DNA of 64,000 nucleotides from Chrysoporthe austroafricana. Lineage: Eukaryota > Ascomycota > Sordariomycetes > Diaporthales > Cryphonectriaceae. Of the stretch, positions 21,574-34,400 are shown in pieces. The position numbers were made by a program, and so were the translations under genes. The stretch covers positions 4,464,001 through 4,528,000 of the forward strand of contig JYIP02000003.1 of NCBI GenBank assembly GCA_001051155.2, read 5' to 3'. The notes under the pieces are model-generated. The model did no database searches. It saw only the letters and a program-made list of their open reading frames with translations, and had not been told where the DNA came from. Positions within the stretch are counted from its first letter, which is position 1, and each line of letters starts with the position of its first letter.

Positions 21574-24500
21574 GGCGCCCTTTAGTAGCGCAGACTGCGC
21601 GAGACGATGCGACTATGCTGCTGTCTGCTCGATTTTCGAGGGATTACGCAGGCGAGATGATGAGTTGAAGGAGGGTTTGTAGATGCTGAAGTGCTGGATA
21701 GGCAGTGAGAGGTCAGCGACTGGACCACTGGGTTGAGTGGTTGTTGGTTGTGTTACTTGGCGACGAGCACGGCGGGCTGACCGGAAGTCGGCGCGCCGTC
21801 AACTCCACTGTCAGACTCAGAAATATGATCTGAGTGCAGAGACAGGTAGATGTGTCTTGGCTTGGTCGATGACAACGAGTGTACAGTGAATGGCTTCCAT
21901 GTGAAGGCAATGCTCACCACCTCACCAATGCCTTGCCTGATCTTCCCCAACAAGTCAAGACACTGACTGACGAGAGCAGCCGATGAACTCCCGCGCCACC
22001 TGCCCGAATGGCGGCATGTCGTCAGAGCCGCTCGACCAATCGGCGCCAAGTCTTTCTCCGGCTCCGGAATCCCAATTTAGCCGATGTTAAACCGACTTAG
22101 ACGCCAGCCTTCTATATTTGACTTCACAGCTCGTCGTCAGACATACTTTTTAAGAGTATTCACTATGGAGTTGTTCAACAGCAGACTCGGACAATTATTC
22201 CTCGGAACATATTACAACGCTCAATTGCAGAAATTCTTCACAAATAATGCCAGCAGGTGGAGGATAGTGCTCGTCATTAGAGGGCCTACGGCTAGACTGT
22301 CGCATGAGAGATCAGGGTGTCGACTATTTTGTTATCGACCTAACAGCTCATTGCACTGTTCTTCATAAAATTTCTGTGCTACAATGGCCGGCTTGGCATG
22401 AGCTTCATTTGATGTTATCGCCCTACCCGAGCAGAGAAGTCTCGGCTTGTGTGCCAAGAGGCCCTTACGACGTTCCTTAAGTGTTGCTGGTCATAGCGTT
22501 GACGCCTTAGGGCGCTCCCAGGGTTTGAACTTGTTTGCGGGGAGGCAGACGATCTGAATGGTATCAATTAAGATGTGCCTTACTCTTTGAATCGGTCGAT
22601 CTCATAGTCAGCGTCCAGGCGTACCTCTGGTGCAAGGCCGTTGAGGGCTCCTTTTGGGGTGTTCCCAACTCGTCGTTCTGTGGCTGCGCTAGGTCGTCTG
22701 GTGCTCGACATGACATAGCTGAACCACTCACTACGCCTCGTCAGTGCCGCTCGTGTGGAGGAAATCTCTGTGAGACTGAAGTACTCGGACGGAGCCCAAT
22801 GGCCCAATATGACCTACTACACAAGTCTCACCTTCAGCATCCAAGTAAATGTGACGCTTTCTTTTTCACTGAGATCGATTCCATACAAAGCATCACTACC
22901 CCGTACCAATGCGGAGCGTAACTTCCCGTAAGGACTGCGAACCCAGGCAGGCAGGACCGTGACATCATCAACTTTAACTTACTTCCGCACCCTACCATCC
23001 TGCTCTCGATGCATCCAAGGCTGTCATCAACATACGATACATGTCGTCACCAGCCCATCTGACCCCCGCTCACCGCCAACATACACATGCCTATCCTGGG
23101 CGGACGAAGCCCGCATCCGCCATGTAGCCTAGCCATTACATTTGCCGTGTATCAGACCTCTCGGCGTTGAGTCCGTGCCAGAGACCGTTCCTCAACGGCA
23201 GGGCATGGCGGCACACGGTGCACAAAGTCACGAAGCTAAGAAGACGGACTCATTGAATGTGAAGGCCCGGGCCACTTAGGTGCTTCGACAGGATCATCGG
23301 CTGCTGTCCGCCGCTAAGGTGCGCCTGTACTACTCTGGTCTTGCCATTGTTGGAGAGCCCGAAGAGGTACAAAAGGGTGTGATGGCGCTCGCGCCTCGCG
23401 AACGCTTCTTCCTCTTCGTTTCCCTCCATGATGGCGGGCCAAGGGCCTCGAAACAACGTCTCGAGGTACGGACCGCAGGATTCCGACATTTCATGTTACG
23501 ACCAGCCCATCGGCCCCCCCCCCAAACAAGAAGAAAACAGCCAGGCACCGTGAGGCTAGACGTCGACGGATACATCAGCTGTGGCACTGAAGAGCACGAT
23601 CACGGCAGCTTGTGTATGGAATGGGCTTTCGAACAAGAACGTGCCATTCATAACTCAAATACGGTGGGGTTAATCATACAATCCGCTTTCCGCTTTTCAG
23701 CGCTCAACTCACTGATCCATGTCAGACGCCCTCGTTCGCTTTGGACCCTATCCTCCTCCTCCGCCTCCTCTAAAGGGCATACCGCGGACACTCCTCCAGA
23801 ACCTACGATCCGAGACACGGCTTCAGAGCTAGAAGAAACATTAAGGCGATCGTCCCCACACACGCACACACGCACAGGAAAAAAAAAATACAACTATAGT
23901 CGAACATAGTACAACAAGGACTCCCGGCTTATTCGCCGCTAAGATCCCGAGATGGCCAACAACTCCATGGCCCCCAGCCCTTCCTTTCCATTACAACTGA
24001 GTATCCCCTCCCCCGGCCAAAGAAACAAGTAGTCGCCCAAATTCGAACCTGAATACTATGCAAATTCCGTTTTAACAAGAATTGAACCGAAAAGCTCCAT
24101 TGCCTGGGGTGTACACATCCAACCTTTTTCAGGGCTGTTGCAAGTTGCCGGTATCATAAGACTCCGCGCCGTGAATAGTTTTTGACAGCAGCTAGCCTCC
24201 CTTGCCTTATTCCTCTTGCGCCTTTGCTGACCCGCTGTTCCGTTTGTATGCTGAGGGATAGGTATAATAACACAGTTCAGCCTGCCGTAATGTGGGCGGC
24301 GAGACCACTAAGACATCCATGTCTATGCACGAAACAACAAGAACGCCGTGAGTGCTGGTCATTGCTCGACTAAGCATGACTTTAATAGCTGTCACACTCT
24401 GCGCAGGTCGGTAGAAGTATTCCGTGCCCGCCGGGTGAGAAGCGAAACTGTCCAAGATATCGGACAGAGAACACACAGGTCCCAGGGTATCGAATGACCA

Positions 24501-24603
24501 AGTCGATCTTTGAATAAATGTGTGTCGAAAGAAGAAGAAATGTTGATTCATTGGTCTGCGTGATCGATGGCGCTGTTCGTCGAAACGCAACGGGGTTGGC
24601 CGT
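21574..24603. other. Intergenic, 3.0 kb
   Basis: Upstream of the protease gene (leftward) and downstream of the C2H2 gene (also leftward). Frames such as 22084-22368, 22535-22921 and 23280-23909 have no recognisable product. CA-repeats followed by an A-run (CACACACGCACACACGCACAGG, then A9) lie near 23855-23890. A locally AT-rich patch spans about 22080-22380. No RNA gene was recognised. Confidence 0.45.
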
Positions 24604-25863
24604 TTAGTGAAGCTCGGTCACACGCTGGGCTGGCAGCTGCATCGTGGGCTCGAGTTTGAAGCCATTCATGTCAGGTAGTTGGTACTGCTGGATGGGCATC
24701 GAGTGCATAGACAAATGATTTTGGTACGCTGGGATGTTGTTGTGCTCGAAAGCCGAAACAGGAGGCCCTGATGTTGGATGCTGCTGGTGGTAGATATCGT
24801 GGGTCACCGGAACTTGTAGCTGCTGGTGGCCTTGAGGGGAATTTTGGCCTTGCATTGGCATCGACATCAGGTGTTGGGTCGGCATCAGCTGCTGGCTCGT
24901 GACCGACGGGAAAGGGCCCATGTTGTGTTGCTGATGCGTGGCATTCTGCAAGGCGTGCGTTGCATGCTGGGCCGTTGGTGCGAAGGTGTAGCCCTCATCG
25001 ATCGGACTCCGGACAGATTCTGAGGAAAACGATCCAGGGCTGTGCTGGAGGCCGTCATATGAGTTGCTCCGCGGCACCTGATTGTGAAATTGGGGTTGCA
25101 TGGTAGAGATACCAGGGCCGTCCGAGATATAGAGTTGCCCATGAGACGACATGCGGCGCAACATTTCGTGGTTGTGCTGCATACCGTGAGGATGGAAGTC
25201 GGCTGGGATGTTCGAAGGCACGCTGTTGTGTCGAACGGCCTGGAGGTTTGGAACGTAATAGTTCGATCCCAGCGGGCGCATGGCCAGCGCATTCTGCTGC
25301 ATCACTGCTTGCTGAGGCTGGGGGTAATGGAAAGGTGCCGGCCTCGGCGTAGTAGGCGACTCTTCGTCGTCCGAATCATAGAGGCCGTCGTCAATGGGGC
25401 CGCCACCAGGCTGGTGAGACCTGCGCTGATGCTTGATCATGGTCGTCTTCCTGCAGAAGGTCTTCGCGCAATTATGGTGGGAGCACGTGTACGGCCTCTT
25501 GCCCGTGTGGATTCGGCGGTGACGAGCCAGGCTGGAGGACTACAGATCAGTTAGTGAGTGAGCGCGTTGGTGTGCGCAGGTGGCCGTGGTACGTACGTCT
25601 GAGAAGCGCTTGTCACAGTCCGGGTGCTGGCACGCATGCGGCTTCTCGCCAGTATGAGTCCGGATGTGGACAGTCAGGGCGCTTCTCTGGATGAACTTCT
25701 TGTCACATCCTTGCCAATTGCAGGTGTATGGCCTCTCATTGGTGTGTATGCGGTAATGTCTCTGCAAGTCGGATTTGCGGTTGAAGCTCTTCCCACAAGC
25801 CTCCCACTCGCATGGGAAGGGCCGGGGTTGGTTATCAGCCTCCATAACTTCGATAAGTTCCAT
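24604..25863 (-). CDS. C2H2 zinc-finger transcription factor (four fingers)
   Basis: A nuclear DNA-binding regulator, 400 residues. Exons are 25863-25597 and 25539-24604, with a 57-bp intron (GTACGT...CTAACTGATCTGTAG) falling inside finger 3 at phase 0. Fingers: C18/C23/H36/H40, C48/C53/H66/H70, C78/C83/H96/H100 and C108/C113/H126/H131. The linkers are TGEKP-like (TNERPY, TGEKPH, TGKRPY), so fingers bind as a tandem array. Each has C-x4-C spacing. An acidic patch ([13 protein letters not shown]) follows the fingers. A long Gln/His/Met/Pro-rich tail comes next (QQ, HQQ and MPMQGQ runs), which could act in activation or repression. The frame stays open upstream to 26067, but 25863 is the first sensible ATG. 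The target is not deducible. A >23-kb gene-free region lies upstream. Confidence 0.88.
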
Positions 25864-26200
25864 GGTTCCAGGAGGTCCAAAAGCAGGTGTTGTAGGAAGA
25901 AAGAATAATGAAGGACGCCGGGCAATCCGGTAGGGTTGGGAGGTTGAAATAGAGGAGGTTGCGCGACTGGCGTGTCGAGAGATGCAAAAATATTGCTTCT
26001 TCTCGAGGTCGTCCAGGGGTGTCTGCGGCGACCTGACCGAGACACAGGTGCGGGTGGCTAGTGGCAAGTATGAGGCCTTGACGTGTCGTTGACTTTGTGT
26101 GTTCAGGGACGAGCGACTTGGTAGTGGTCCGGACCTGAGTGGAAGATGTCACACAAGCAGATGGTTGCGGGTGAAAGAAAGGTGCCTTCTGCTGTAGGTG

Positions 26201-26212
26201 TGTGTGTGTGAG
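26201..26212. repeat. (TG)6 microsatellite
   Basis: Six TG dinucleotides about 340 bp upstream of the C2H2 start codon, likely in its promoter or leader. Confidence 0.85.
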
Positions 26213-28010
26213 CCTCGCATCATAACTCACGGACTAGATCAGGCAAAGTGAAGGTTATTTGTAGGAAAAGGGCTCTGCGGGGATGGATGCCTCTGGAGAA
26301 ATACACGCCCGTTGTATCGACAGGGCCCGAGGCCGACAACGCAGGTACGGCGGAAGGCCGCAAGAGGGGGGGAGGGAGACAAACCTTGAATCGGTCTCCC
26401 CGTCAGTGACGGATGTCTGGTCTCTGGCCGTGTTCCTCGTGGCTAGATAAGCTTGATGTCGCCTTTGCCAGTGGTGGTGAGAGGGCAGAGGGAGTCGAGG
26501 TTGGGAGAGGTGGTGTTGATGGAAAACCATACCGTTCCAAGGAAAACTTTATGGGATGAGGCGCGAGAACGAACATTATATGCGCAGTCTCCCATCTGGA
26601 GAGTACGGAGCCGGTCCCCAAAGGCCGCCGGTGGATTCCCAGGCTGTTAGCTTCGAGGAGGGACATGCCCTGAGGACATCTGCCATGGTCTCTTATTGTC
26701 CACTGCTGCCCTAGAGCTTAAACCCTGGCTCAGGTACTGACTGGGTCGGAAAGAGATACAAGCGGGAGGTAAGGACAGGGAACCTTGCTGCTCCGGCCGG
26801 ACTAGGGCAAGTACCGAAGTACTGTGATAGCCATCCTCGCTCCTCACCAGGGGCTCGAGGTCGCTACGAGAGGTGGGTCGAAGGCGCCTCATGGGTTTGC
26901 TGCAAAGGGAAAGCGTTTTTGCCGGGGCATGGGTCGGCATGCAATATCTGCTTTTATGTGTTCTTATTCCCCTCCTCAGCCTAGCGGTGCTCGAGCTGTG
27001 GGTGCTGCTCGTCTTCCGTGCCTCTCCTGCATCTCTCTCTCCCCTTGCCTCCCAATACAGTGTGGATATGTATCTATCGATCTGCCCCGTCTGGCCACAG
27101 CCACCTCAGTGACGCCATCATGTGCGCAAGTACGCACGCGAAGCGCGGAGGGGCTGCCGGTCCCCGTCGAGCTCCTCCCCGGGCAGACCTGCGGAGTCCT
27201 CGTGGCTGGTACGCTCGAGACGGCGACGGCCTGGTGTCTTCCTAGTGGTTTAAGTACAGCGCAGTAGTTGCGAGGATGGACGGGGCTAGGCGTGCCAGTC
27301 TTGGCAATTACTACCCAATGTGATCTAGCCCGCTCCTGGTCAGGACCCCACCTCCGACTGTCCAGGCAGAGTTGATCTAGACTGGCGAGGTACTTAGACC
27401 CCAGGTACTGGCGGCCATGGATGCTGACAAGTGACAGATCAAGGGGGATCGCAGGGGTATGCTATCTGCATCTTGCTGGGGTGTATCCTCGCTTATTTAA
27501 TTCCACGAACACTCCACCAGCACCCCCTGAAGACTCATCATCCCCACGCCCGGTTACGGATCACCAGCTGGTCTTCTCCTGCTGGCGAAACCCTGACGAA
27601 ACCACCCAGTATCACTGCTGTACCTATGTCGTTGTACCCGATAGGCACTGGGAGCGCTGCAGTCGCTGTGGACGCCTCACCAAACTCTCTACGGGTAGCA
27701 TTGCGATGTTGGGCAGACACGGCCTGACTCGCACTGCGAGTGTCGAGCCATCCTCATGCCTTGCGGTGACGCGAGGCCGTCATGTCCGAAGGCCGCTGTC
27801 AGTAATCCACATCGACCCGTAGACGCCTGGCTCTGCCTCTGGGGACTGTGCTGGCGGGCTGGTATGGGAAGCCCGAGGCCGTCTCTCTGTGCTGGCCGAT
27901 CTGTCTACTACTAGGCGGCCGCTATCCTCAGGCACCCAGGCGATATCGACTCGAGCTCTAGACTATGGACATGGGCGCATCAGTCGGTGAGCCCTCAGGC
28001 TCTCCCGGGT

Positions 28011-28026
28011 TGGCCAGGCCTGGCCA
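28011..28026. repeat. Perfect 16-bp palindrome
   Basis: TGGCCAGGCCTGGCCA is identical to its own reverse complement, and two more GGCCAG/AGGCCA half-motifs follow within 15 bp. It could be a dimer-binding site or chance; no gene lies nearby. Confidence 0.8.
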
Positions 28027-28400
28027 GGTCAGGCCAGCGGAAATACGAATTCCAAGGATGTGAAAGAACGTTCTGAGATGGCACAGCACCCCCCGGAAAT
28101 AAGCTGTAGAGGGGTAGCCTGCGTGCCTCGAGCGAACAGTCTCCGCAGCCTCATTAGGTTCGAAGGAGACGTCGTCGTCATGATATTACTATACGTTGAG
28201 GGTTGTGCATATAGGGCGTTCCACCTCGGATGCAGAGAGCATGTGGTCCCGTAACCTTGATGGCCGACGCAGAACACCGCGCAGCACAGCAAGAGGCGGG
28301 AACGGAGCTCCCATCGGGTAATGTCGCTGGGGATCGCCGGAGGGGCATCGTGAAACCCCGGAAGTTCAAATTGATTGATTCTCCTTATTCTGCGAGGCCA

Positions 28401-31400
28401 CTATGGTGCGTGGAAACGGCGGCGAGGATTCAAATCCGTCAGAAGGGGGGGCAGGTAGCATGACTAGAAATTGAGTTTGGTTGAAGGTTAGCTGGACGTG
28501 TGACTGACGAAAGTGGCCTGAGGAATAGTCATACCAAGACCTTTTGAGATAGTAAATGCAGGTCATGGTCGCAGTGCAGCAGCGCAGTGCAGGTGCTGTC
28601 ACTCGACGACTTGCAGCGCAGCCGCAGGCGGGCGAGGAGGGTACCACGGTACATGCTGTGGCTTGCCGGCCTGCATAACCTGATTCATCCTCTCCTTGCC
28701 TCGCGCAGGGGCTGGCAGCAGCCCATCTTGCCCTTACCTTCGGCAGTGAAAGTTAACTCTTGGTCCTCCTCTCCGGCAAGGTCGCTAAGGTCTCGTGTGC
28801 TTCACAGGGGACGGCCATCCGAGACAGAAGCCAAACCCCTCCCGAGCAGCGGCACGACGAGCGACATGGCCGGCGAGGCGGACGCACAGCGACACGACGA
28901 CACGACGGCACGGCACAACTGGACACGCTGCGGGCATCCATGCATATTGCAGGTGTTCACGACTCCACACAGCGATGTTTCCCTTGCCGCAAACTGATAG
29001 ACCTCCGTCGCCCTCTCGACGGCTCCCTGACTGCCGAGTACCTCATCCGCGTATCGATCGATCCAAAAACCTGCCGGCCGACCAGCTAACCTGACTGCCT
29101 CACCATTAGCCGACTGACGAGGAGGTACTTGGTACAGTGGTTGGCATGGTTGGGCGTGCCTGGCAGACCCTGCAGAGCCAGGCCTAACCAGACTAGCCAC
29201 AGCCCGCCCCAGATTCACCATATGGAGGGGCTAGGTCGTGCCCATGAAGTGTTCCAACGCGGGTTCGTCACAGCCATAGTGCGAGCCCTGGGGTGCTGCA
29301 CCATGGCGGTTCCTGCAGGCTCATGCTGCAGCTGATACTGGCAAGCAAGATTTCGATGGCGCATCTACCGATCACATCTCACACACAAGGTTAAGATGCT
29401 GCTGGGGATCGCAGAGGGTGACTGTCACTACCTCGAGACCCGCCAGGCTGATACGACACCAGCTCCCCGTCATCACCGCACCCAGCCCATTGATGTCGGT
29501 TGGCCAGGAGTTTCTATTTGTGGTGCATTTCGTGATAGACAGCCCTGGGTGGAGACCGGCAGATGGCCACGAGTTTCAACTACGGCGACGTCTTCGAATG
29601 CCGCCCCCTCTGGGTCCTGTCTGGCCGTTGCTGTGATGAGGCGCGTCACTTACGTATGGCACAGACCCTTGGTCGCATGTCCGGCTGCACGTCTCCTTTC
29701 CCAGCCTGCCTTCAATACTCCCAATATTGCGTGGCCCGGTCTGCACGATCATCACGCGCCAGTAAGGCATGCTCTAGGCGCAACTGGCAGTCACCTGCCG
29801 TCGAACAGGCCGAACAACGTCCAGTTCTCGAGCCTGCGGGCTGCGCAGACCACCCTGGGCCTCGACATCAAGCACCAAAGCTCCGGTCCAGCACAGTAGC
29901 GTATGGGGTTTCAACACGACATCGGCCGGAAATTAAGTTCAAGGCTGACCCCTCACCAGCCGGAAGCGCCCCCCGTGGCTACCGCAGGACAAGCCACCGC
30001 TGTCAAACTCTGGGAGGGGATGGAAAGTCAATAACGGCATCGGCAGCCATCATCATCATGCAGCAGAATGATGGACTGCCGATGTCGCGGTACTCGTTCC
30101 CCTGCGGCGAAGAAGACGATGTTGGGGATGAGCTATCAGCAGCAGCTTTTCCATACGGGCGCCTGATACGCACATATCAGGTTCCGGACCGTGCATGGCT
30201 ACTGCAGGCGGTTGGGCACCAGGGTTTCCAAATTCCCCCCGAAACGAAACGACAGGGGAACGACTTACTGTAAGCCTACGATGAAGATCCCTCCGCGGTT
30301 GGTCCTCAGCATTACATCCCGTCGAGAGTGGAATCAGAACATCCCAGCCGCAGTGCCAACCGGCAACAGCCCCTGCCGAGAGTCATTGGCATAACGGTCA
30401 AACGATAGCAGTCAGAGACGTCGAGCACCTATGTAGCAGCATCCTATTCCCCTTAGGCACGTCAACGCAAACGCTACAAGTTTGCTTCTGCCTTGCACTG
30501 CCGCATCCATGGCTGTCCATCACCATTTTTTGATACGCGGATACTGCATCGCGGGCGATGCCATTCACAAGAGCCGCGTGTCTGAAACGGGATGCGCCAG
30601 ACTCGTGGGCCAAGAGTAGTGTATAGAAGCTTATCAAGAATTGGCAGGACCGCACGTCCTTTCATTGTTTGTACTCCGGTCTTTCATAAAACCACTAGAC
30701 TGGGGGCCATCCCACGGTAGTCTTACTGCGATCGCAAAACGGTTCTTGCCATAAGCGACATCTCCACATTTCCGAAATCAACGCTGCGGCTGATCTCCGG
30801 GGTGCATCAACTCCGTCAATCTTGCTTCAGGCGGCAGGATCATCGTTATCTCGTGGCAAGCTGGCTGACAGCTCCAGGTGCCGTGTGTCAACAAAGACGT
30901 CACCACCCGCCAGCAATAGTCAGGTCCTCTTTCGCACCCACCGAAGACGCGAATACGGCCCTTGCCTGCGTCACAGCAGCCGCCGTGGGGACTGCTATTC
31001 TGCCCAGTACATGCGAGGAGAGGGGCAAGCAGCAACCACTCGGCTACAACTTCGGCGCCCTTCTTCGGCTACGGACGAGGCACGTTTCGGGCTGATTGGC
31101 CTGGACGCTGATTTGTCCACCGCTGGATGTGACGACCATAGGACCTGCGATGCCAGAAGAGACAAGACTAGGCATCCCCGCATGATAACAATGTCAGCAG
31201 TCTTCCTCGTGCTGCGGCGCGCCATGCAAAAGGGGGTTTGGAGCTATATCCTCATCACTAGGACGGTTTGCGAAGATTCTCCTGCATGCATGCTGTGCAA
31301 CCCAGCCGCACGTGCCCTGCAATTGTCCGACGCAAGGCTCTCCCTCGACAAGCTTAGCTCTTCTGCAACCTTGCACGCTCGCATTCGGCAGTTTGACAGA

Positions 31401-34400
31401 ATTTGGGGAAGGGGGGCAGCCAGTCCAATTCGACTCGTACCGGAGATTTCTTACGCGCAACGAGCTGGGATTATCGTCATCACTTCCCCAGAATATCCCT
31501 TTCGCGAGAAGGAATATCCTCTTCCAAGGGGTCGACCGCAGTCTTCTCCAGTCGAAGATCAAGGCAGGGCCCTCCTGTGAGCTGTACGCGAACTTGGCTA
31601 CCAGCCTGCCCCTCAAACAACAGGCACAGTCCTTGCGCGAATCCACCCGGAACAGAGTGCGCCGCCGTCCCGATGCTGGACCTTTGTTCGTACTGGCACT
31701 GGCCGCTATAGGGTAGCCTACACGGGATATCCCAGTCGAGTCCTTGAGAGCTGCCAAGGGTCATGGGCATGAGGCTCCATGCTTCGCGCAGACCCAGCTC
31801 AAGTCCGGGGCTGCAACTATTCCTCCTTCGGGGGGCGCGGGGCATTCGCGTGTCCTTGCATTTGCTTGTTGCTGCACTGGGGTCTCGTCGTCTCCGCTTA
31901 CCATTGTGGACAAAGTCTCTTACTGCTTACTATGATAGACAGATCGTCTCCATTCGAACTATTCGGGCGACTAATCTGGAGATGTCGTCCGGCTCCGGGT
32001 GGGCCTGCAAATCACCGCACGAGAACCCGCAAAAATCTAGGACTTGCGGTCATGTACTGTGGTAGCGCACGGGGTCTGCTCTTTTGAGAACAGCACCCCG
32101 CTTTACTAGAATAAGGTCCCCTTTCCCATCTGTGCCGACCCTCAAATGGAGTTTCATTGCATTCCACCTAAGTGAGCCATGGGTTTAATGCCCCTTTTAG
32201 CAGATTTTCGCTGCCGGCGTTGCATCCTTTTCAGGCCTGGTCAACGTCGCATTTGCACCCTAGTCACGAAACCGCGGGGAGGAATCGGAAGACGGAGAAT
32301 AAAGATCTCCACATGATCCTCAATGGCACCTGGCTGGGATCGATACCGGAAGACAGTCGCTTACGTATCTGCACTCCTGATGGATCTGCAGCGCAAGCTG
32401 TCAAAGTCGACAGTCGTGGAACACGAAGATCGCTGGCGCGTTTGTTTCGTTGCAGGCTCCGCAAAGCAACAGCATGTGGGGCACGTTTACCGTACTGAGT
32501 GGCATACAAAACATCGCTGCAGCGAGACTCTTCAACAAGATTTGATTGCATGCGGCGGTACTGACGTGTGGTGCGCTCTCACCCGCATGTCCAGAGGCGC
32601 ATCGTCACCAAGAATGCTCCTGTTCGATGTCATCCTGGCGCTGGGAATACAGGGCGTCCCAGCTACCAGTCTCCGTTCTCCCCAGATTCGTTACGCTTTG
32701 TCTTGTCCGAGTGTGCTCGACTCGGCTCCGGTCTGAGCGGCCCGGCGCGCAGAATCCGGAGTGCGGGCCTCGAGCTTCGAAGTCTGAGCGGCACCACGTT
32801 CTACTAGTGGCAATGGGCACATTCACATTATGTACAAGCGCGTACTTTTCTGTCCTTCCAAGTTTCCAACCATCCGCTGATCGACACTGCCCGTCGTCTC
32901 ATGCCGCTGGCTACTTGCCAAAGTCATTGTGAGGCTAGTCACGTTGCCGGGATACCACGTGGAGGCTCTGCAGCGTTAAAAGAGCGACGCCGGTACTCGT
33001 TGGGCCATGGGTGGCGACACTCACCCAACACGATACTCCGCGCCATGGCTTCAAGCTTGTTTGTCTGACAGTGGCGTTCTAGAGGTACCTTTTCTGACTC
33101 GAACATCCCACCTCGCCACCGGTGTTTCAAGTACCACTCTGTACAAGTTCCCTTTTGTGGTCGCGCGTGCTGAGAGGCTGCCGTCGCAACATCTTGGGCG
33201 CAAGCCTGCGCTGGTATCATGGTCGGTGCAGCCTTGACTCGGAAGGTTTGGATCGAGTCAACTCCAGGATCGCGCAACGCTTGAAGACTGGCTGCACGAT
33301 CGTCAAGATTTGGCACCGTCGTCAGCTTGTGTCGAATACCATGAATGCCCTCGATCATTCCTGGGGGAAAAAGGCTGTAGACAGCCCCTCGCTGCTATTG
33401 GCTTGCCATTAAAGTTTAAACCCAGCGGTGGGCCGGTCAAGCAGCAATGTCAAATTGCTGGTGGGGCCCTCCACCTGTCGCCAAATTGCTCCACAGAGCC
33501 CTGCGACCCCGCGCTTGGACAGATCCCCATCTGCGTCTCCGTCTTACGGGGCTGTCGAGGCTCACATCAAAATCTGGATCTCGTACCTGCAAGGAGCGTT
33601 GCCGAGTTCTGTTCGTGGTCTACTGTCAACGCGTCGACTGGCGTCCTGCCCAGCTCTTAATCGTAGGTCACCTATCACCCGTATGAGACCTGCACGTCTA
33701 CAGGTGGTGAAGTAATAAAAAACAGTCGCAGCATGTGCGCCTAAAGGACGCAAGCGCCTCATGGGCTCTCTTCGCCCAGAGCGATCATACTAGCTTCCAT
33801 CGTGCGAATTGTCCAGATCGACAGCGATGAGACGCACTCGCTTACTCGCGCCTGCGGCCGCGCGTGTCGCCCGAGGGGACAGGATGCATCCTTGGGCCAA
33901 CCAAACTAATCGCGCCGGATACGATGCAAAATGCATAGAGAAGCACGTGCGCCGCGAGGCCGCTGGCGCTACAGTACAAGCACATCGGCTAACGGCTCAC
34001 GGCGCGGAACCAAGCCCAGCACGCAGCCGCCGAGCAAACGTCGGATCCGGGGCAGCAGACGCTGATGGCGAATTCTGGTGAGCGCGCACGAAGTCCGAAG
34101 CCTTGCGGAGCACTATATATATAGGCCGAGCACGGTCGGGAATCGCGGCAGCATCAGTATCAAGAGCGTGTCCATTTCTGCTCTTGTGCAAACGAGAGCC
34201 TGCCTCAAGGAAGTATCGTCATGCCCGCGATGACAAATTGCAGCGTTAGCGAGCAGCTATATGGCCGGAAAACGGCCAACTCGTGGAGTCTCTTCACCAA
34301 AGACAGTGCCCAGGCGTCACAGAAAACCGATGATCCCACAAGCCGGGTATTGACAGCGTATATGGTTTTCACCCGTCGGATGTCCTGGCGCTGATCAAGC

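Larger units (their letters stand above)
25864..28400. other. Gene desert, part 1: C2H2 upstream region
   Basis: No supported gene. It contains the promoter and leader of the C2H2 factor, a (TG)6 tract at 26201-26212, G-runs near 26366 and a perfect 16-bp palindrome at 28011-28026. Recurrent AGGTACTT/CAGGTACT-type hexamer contexts occur (about 26731, 27389, 27400). Confidence 0.45.

Noticed and set aside
23280..23909. Open frame of 209 codons upstream of the C2H2 3' end
   Set aside because: Ends through a CA-repeat and A-run, does not begin at ATG, and has no recognisable domain.
28425..28450. tRNA T-arm-like sequence (GGATTCAAATCC)
   Set aside because: No matching acceptor stem, D-arm or anticodon arm could be placed around it.
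29563..30273. Open frame of 236 codons
   Set aside because: Composition resembles random GC-rich translation; an overlapping frame at 29396-29899 is equally open; no family resemblance.
30822..31580. Open frame of 252 codons in the GC-rich desert
   Set aside because: It overlaps similar frames on both strands (for example 31194-31757 minus), its translation is Arg/Ser-rich without motifs, and no splice or start context supports it.
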